Below, piece by piece: positions 34,079-34,228 of a stretch of 34,228 bases of DNA. The stretch is from Parabacteroides hominis (GTDB lineage Bacteria; Bacteroidota; Bacteroidia; Bacteroidales; Tannerellaceae). The stretch covers positions 1 to 34,228 of the forward strand of contig NZ_JACOOJ010000047.1 of the NCBI RefSeq assembly GCF_014287585.1, in the 5' to 3' direction. A program made the translations under genes and the position numbers. The notes beneath the pieces were generated by a model. That model saw only the letters and a program-made list of their open reading frames with translations, did not search any database and was not told the DNA's origin. The first letter of the stretch is position 1; each line of letters opens with the position of its first letter.

Positions 34079-34109
34079 AGCGGGAGATAGATAATTCTAT
34101 ACTCCCGCT
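34079..34109 (-). terminator. Terminator of the minus-strand gene at the window end
   Basis: Arms AGCGGGAG (34079-34086) and CTCCCGCT (34102-34109) form an 8-bp stem with an inner TAGA/TCTA pair. The T-run follows only on the minus strand, so it ends the gene at 34136-34228. The stretch 33979-34078 holds nothing else I can recognise. Confidence 0.75.
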
Positions 34110-34135
34110 CCATCATAGTTATCGTTTTAGCCAAA

Positions 34136-34228
34136 TCAATTGACTTTTAATGAGATTTCTATTCCCTTTAAATCTGTACGCCCCCTCTTACCCACCGCTT
34201 TATCGTTACAAACCATAGTCAGATCTTG
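34136..34228 (-). CDS. C-terminal end of an unidentified protein (partial)
   Basis: The minus strand reads an open frame from the window edge to a stop at 34136: about 30 residues, including DLTMVCNDKAVGKRGRTDLK and ending GIEISLKVN. The terminator 27 bp downstream supports it being a real gene end. Too little is visible to name a family. Confidence 0.5.
   Translation of the reverse strand, partial: QDLTMVCNDKAVGKRGRTDLKGIEISLKVN

Overview
The window reads as chromosomal DNA of a gut Bacteroidota in the order Bacteroidales, most likely Parabacteroides or a close relative. Three things point there. Many genes are preceded by the Bacteroidales -7 element TAnnTTTG. LpxC and FabZ are fused in one protein. 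The tmRNA encodes the tag GENNYALAA, which I recall for Porphyromonas-type Bacteroidales. A type IX (Por) secretion tail, a LytTR two-component system, a GH43 enzyme, an S-type sulfatase and an IS21 remnant fit the same group. The species is not proven from this window.

Layout. 1-2.5 kb: a phosphohexomutase and, converging on it, cytidine deaminase. 2.5-9.8 kb (minus strand): a five-gene operon of RND adaptor, RND pump, TolC-like channel, LytS-type kinase and LytTR regulator, i.e. an efflux system with its own sensor. 9.9-12.7 kb: an AT-rich pair, a small lipoprotein and a secreted trypsin-like protease with a type IX sorting tail. 12.7-13.9 kb: six palindromes spaced 40-42 bp apart, leading into a DUF6261-like gene. 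13.9-23 kb: a housekeeping block with a secreted glucosaminidase, purM-prfA-pyrF, the lipid A genes lpxD-lpxC/fabZ-lpxA, a pRiA4b ORF-3-like gene and miaA.

23-24.7 kb is accessory: a DUF4373-type gene with a probable frameshift, then about 0.85 kb without genes holding seven small hairpins, a 143-bp element with long inverted ends, and a three-copy 22-bp repeat. 24.7-30.2 kb: an SDR oxidoreductase, a long RluA-type pseudouridine synthase on the minus strand, a GH43 glycosidase directly followed by a YgbA-like cysteine-rich protein, and a two-domain GNAT acetyltransferase. 30.27-30.67 kb: tmRNA (ssrA, minus). 30.7-33.2 kb (minus): a sulfatase and a carbohydrate-esterase-like hydrolase, probably one operon for decorated glycans. 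33.3-34 kb: a degenerate IS21 istA abutting the 3' end of an acyltransferase-like gene. The last 93 bases are the C-terminal end of a minus-strand gene.

The least explained parts are the 41-bp-period palindrome array beside the DUF6261-like gene and the hairpin-rich region beside the DUF4373 gene. Both are non-coding repeat structures next to a family that, from memory, is multi-copy in Bacteroidales.
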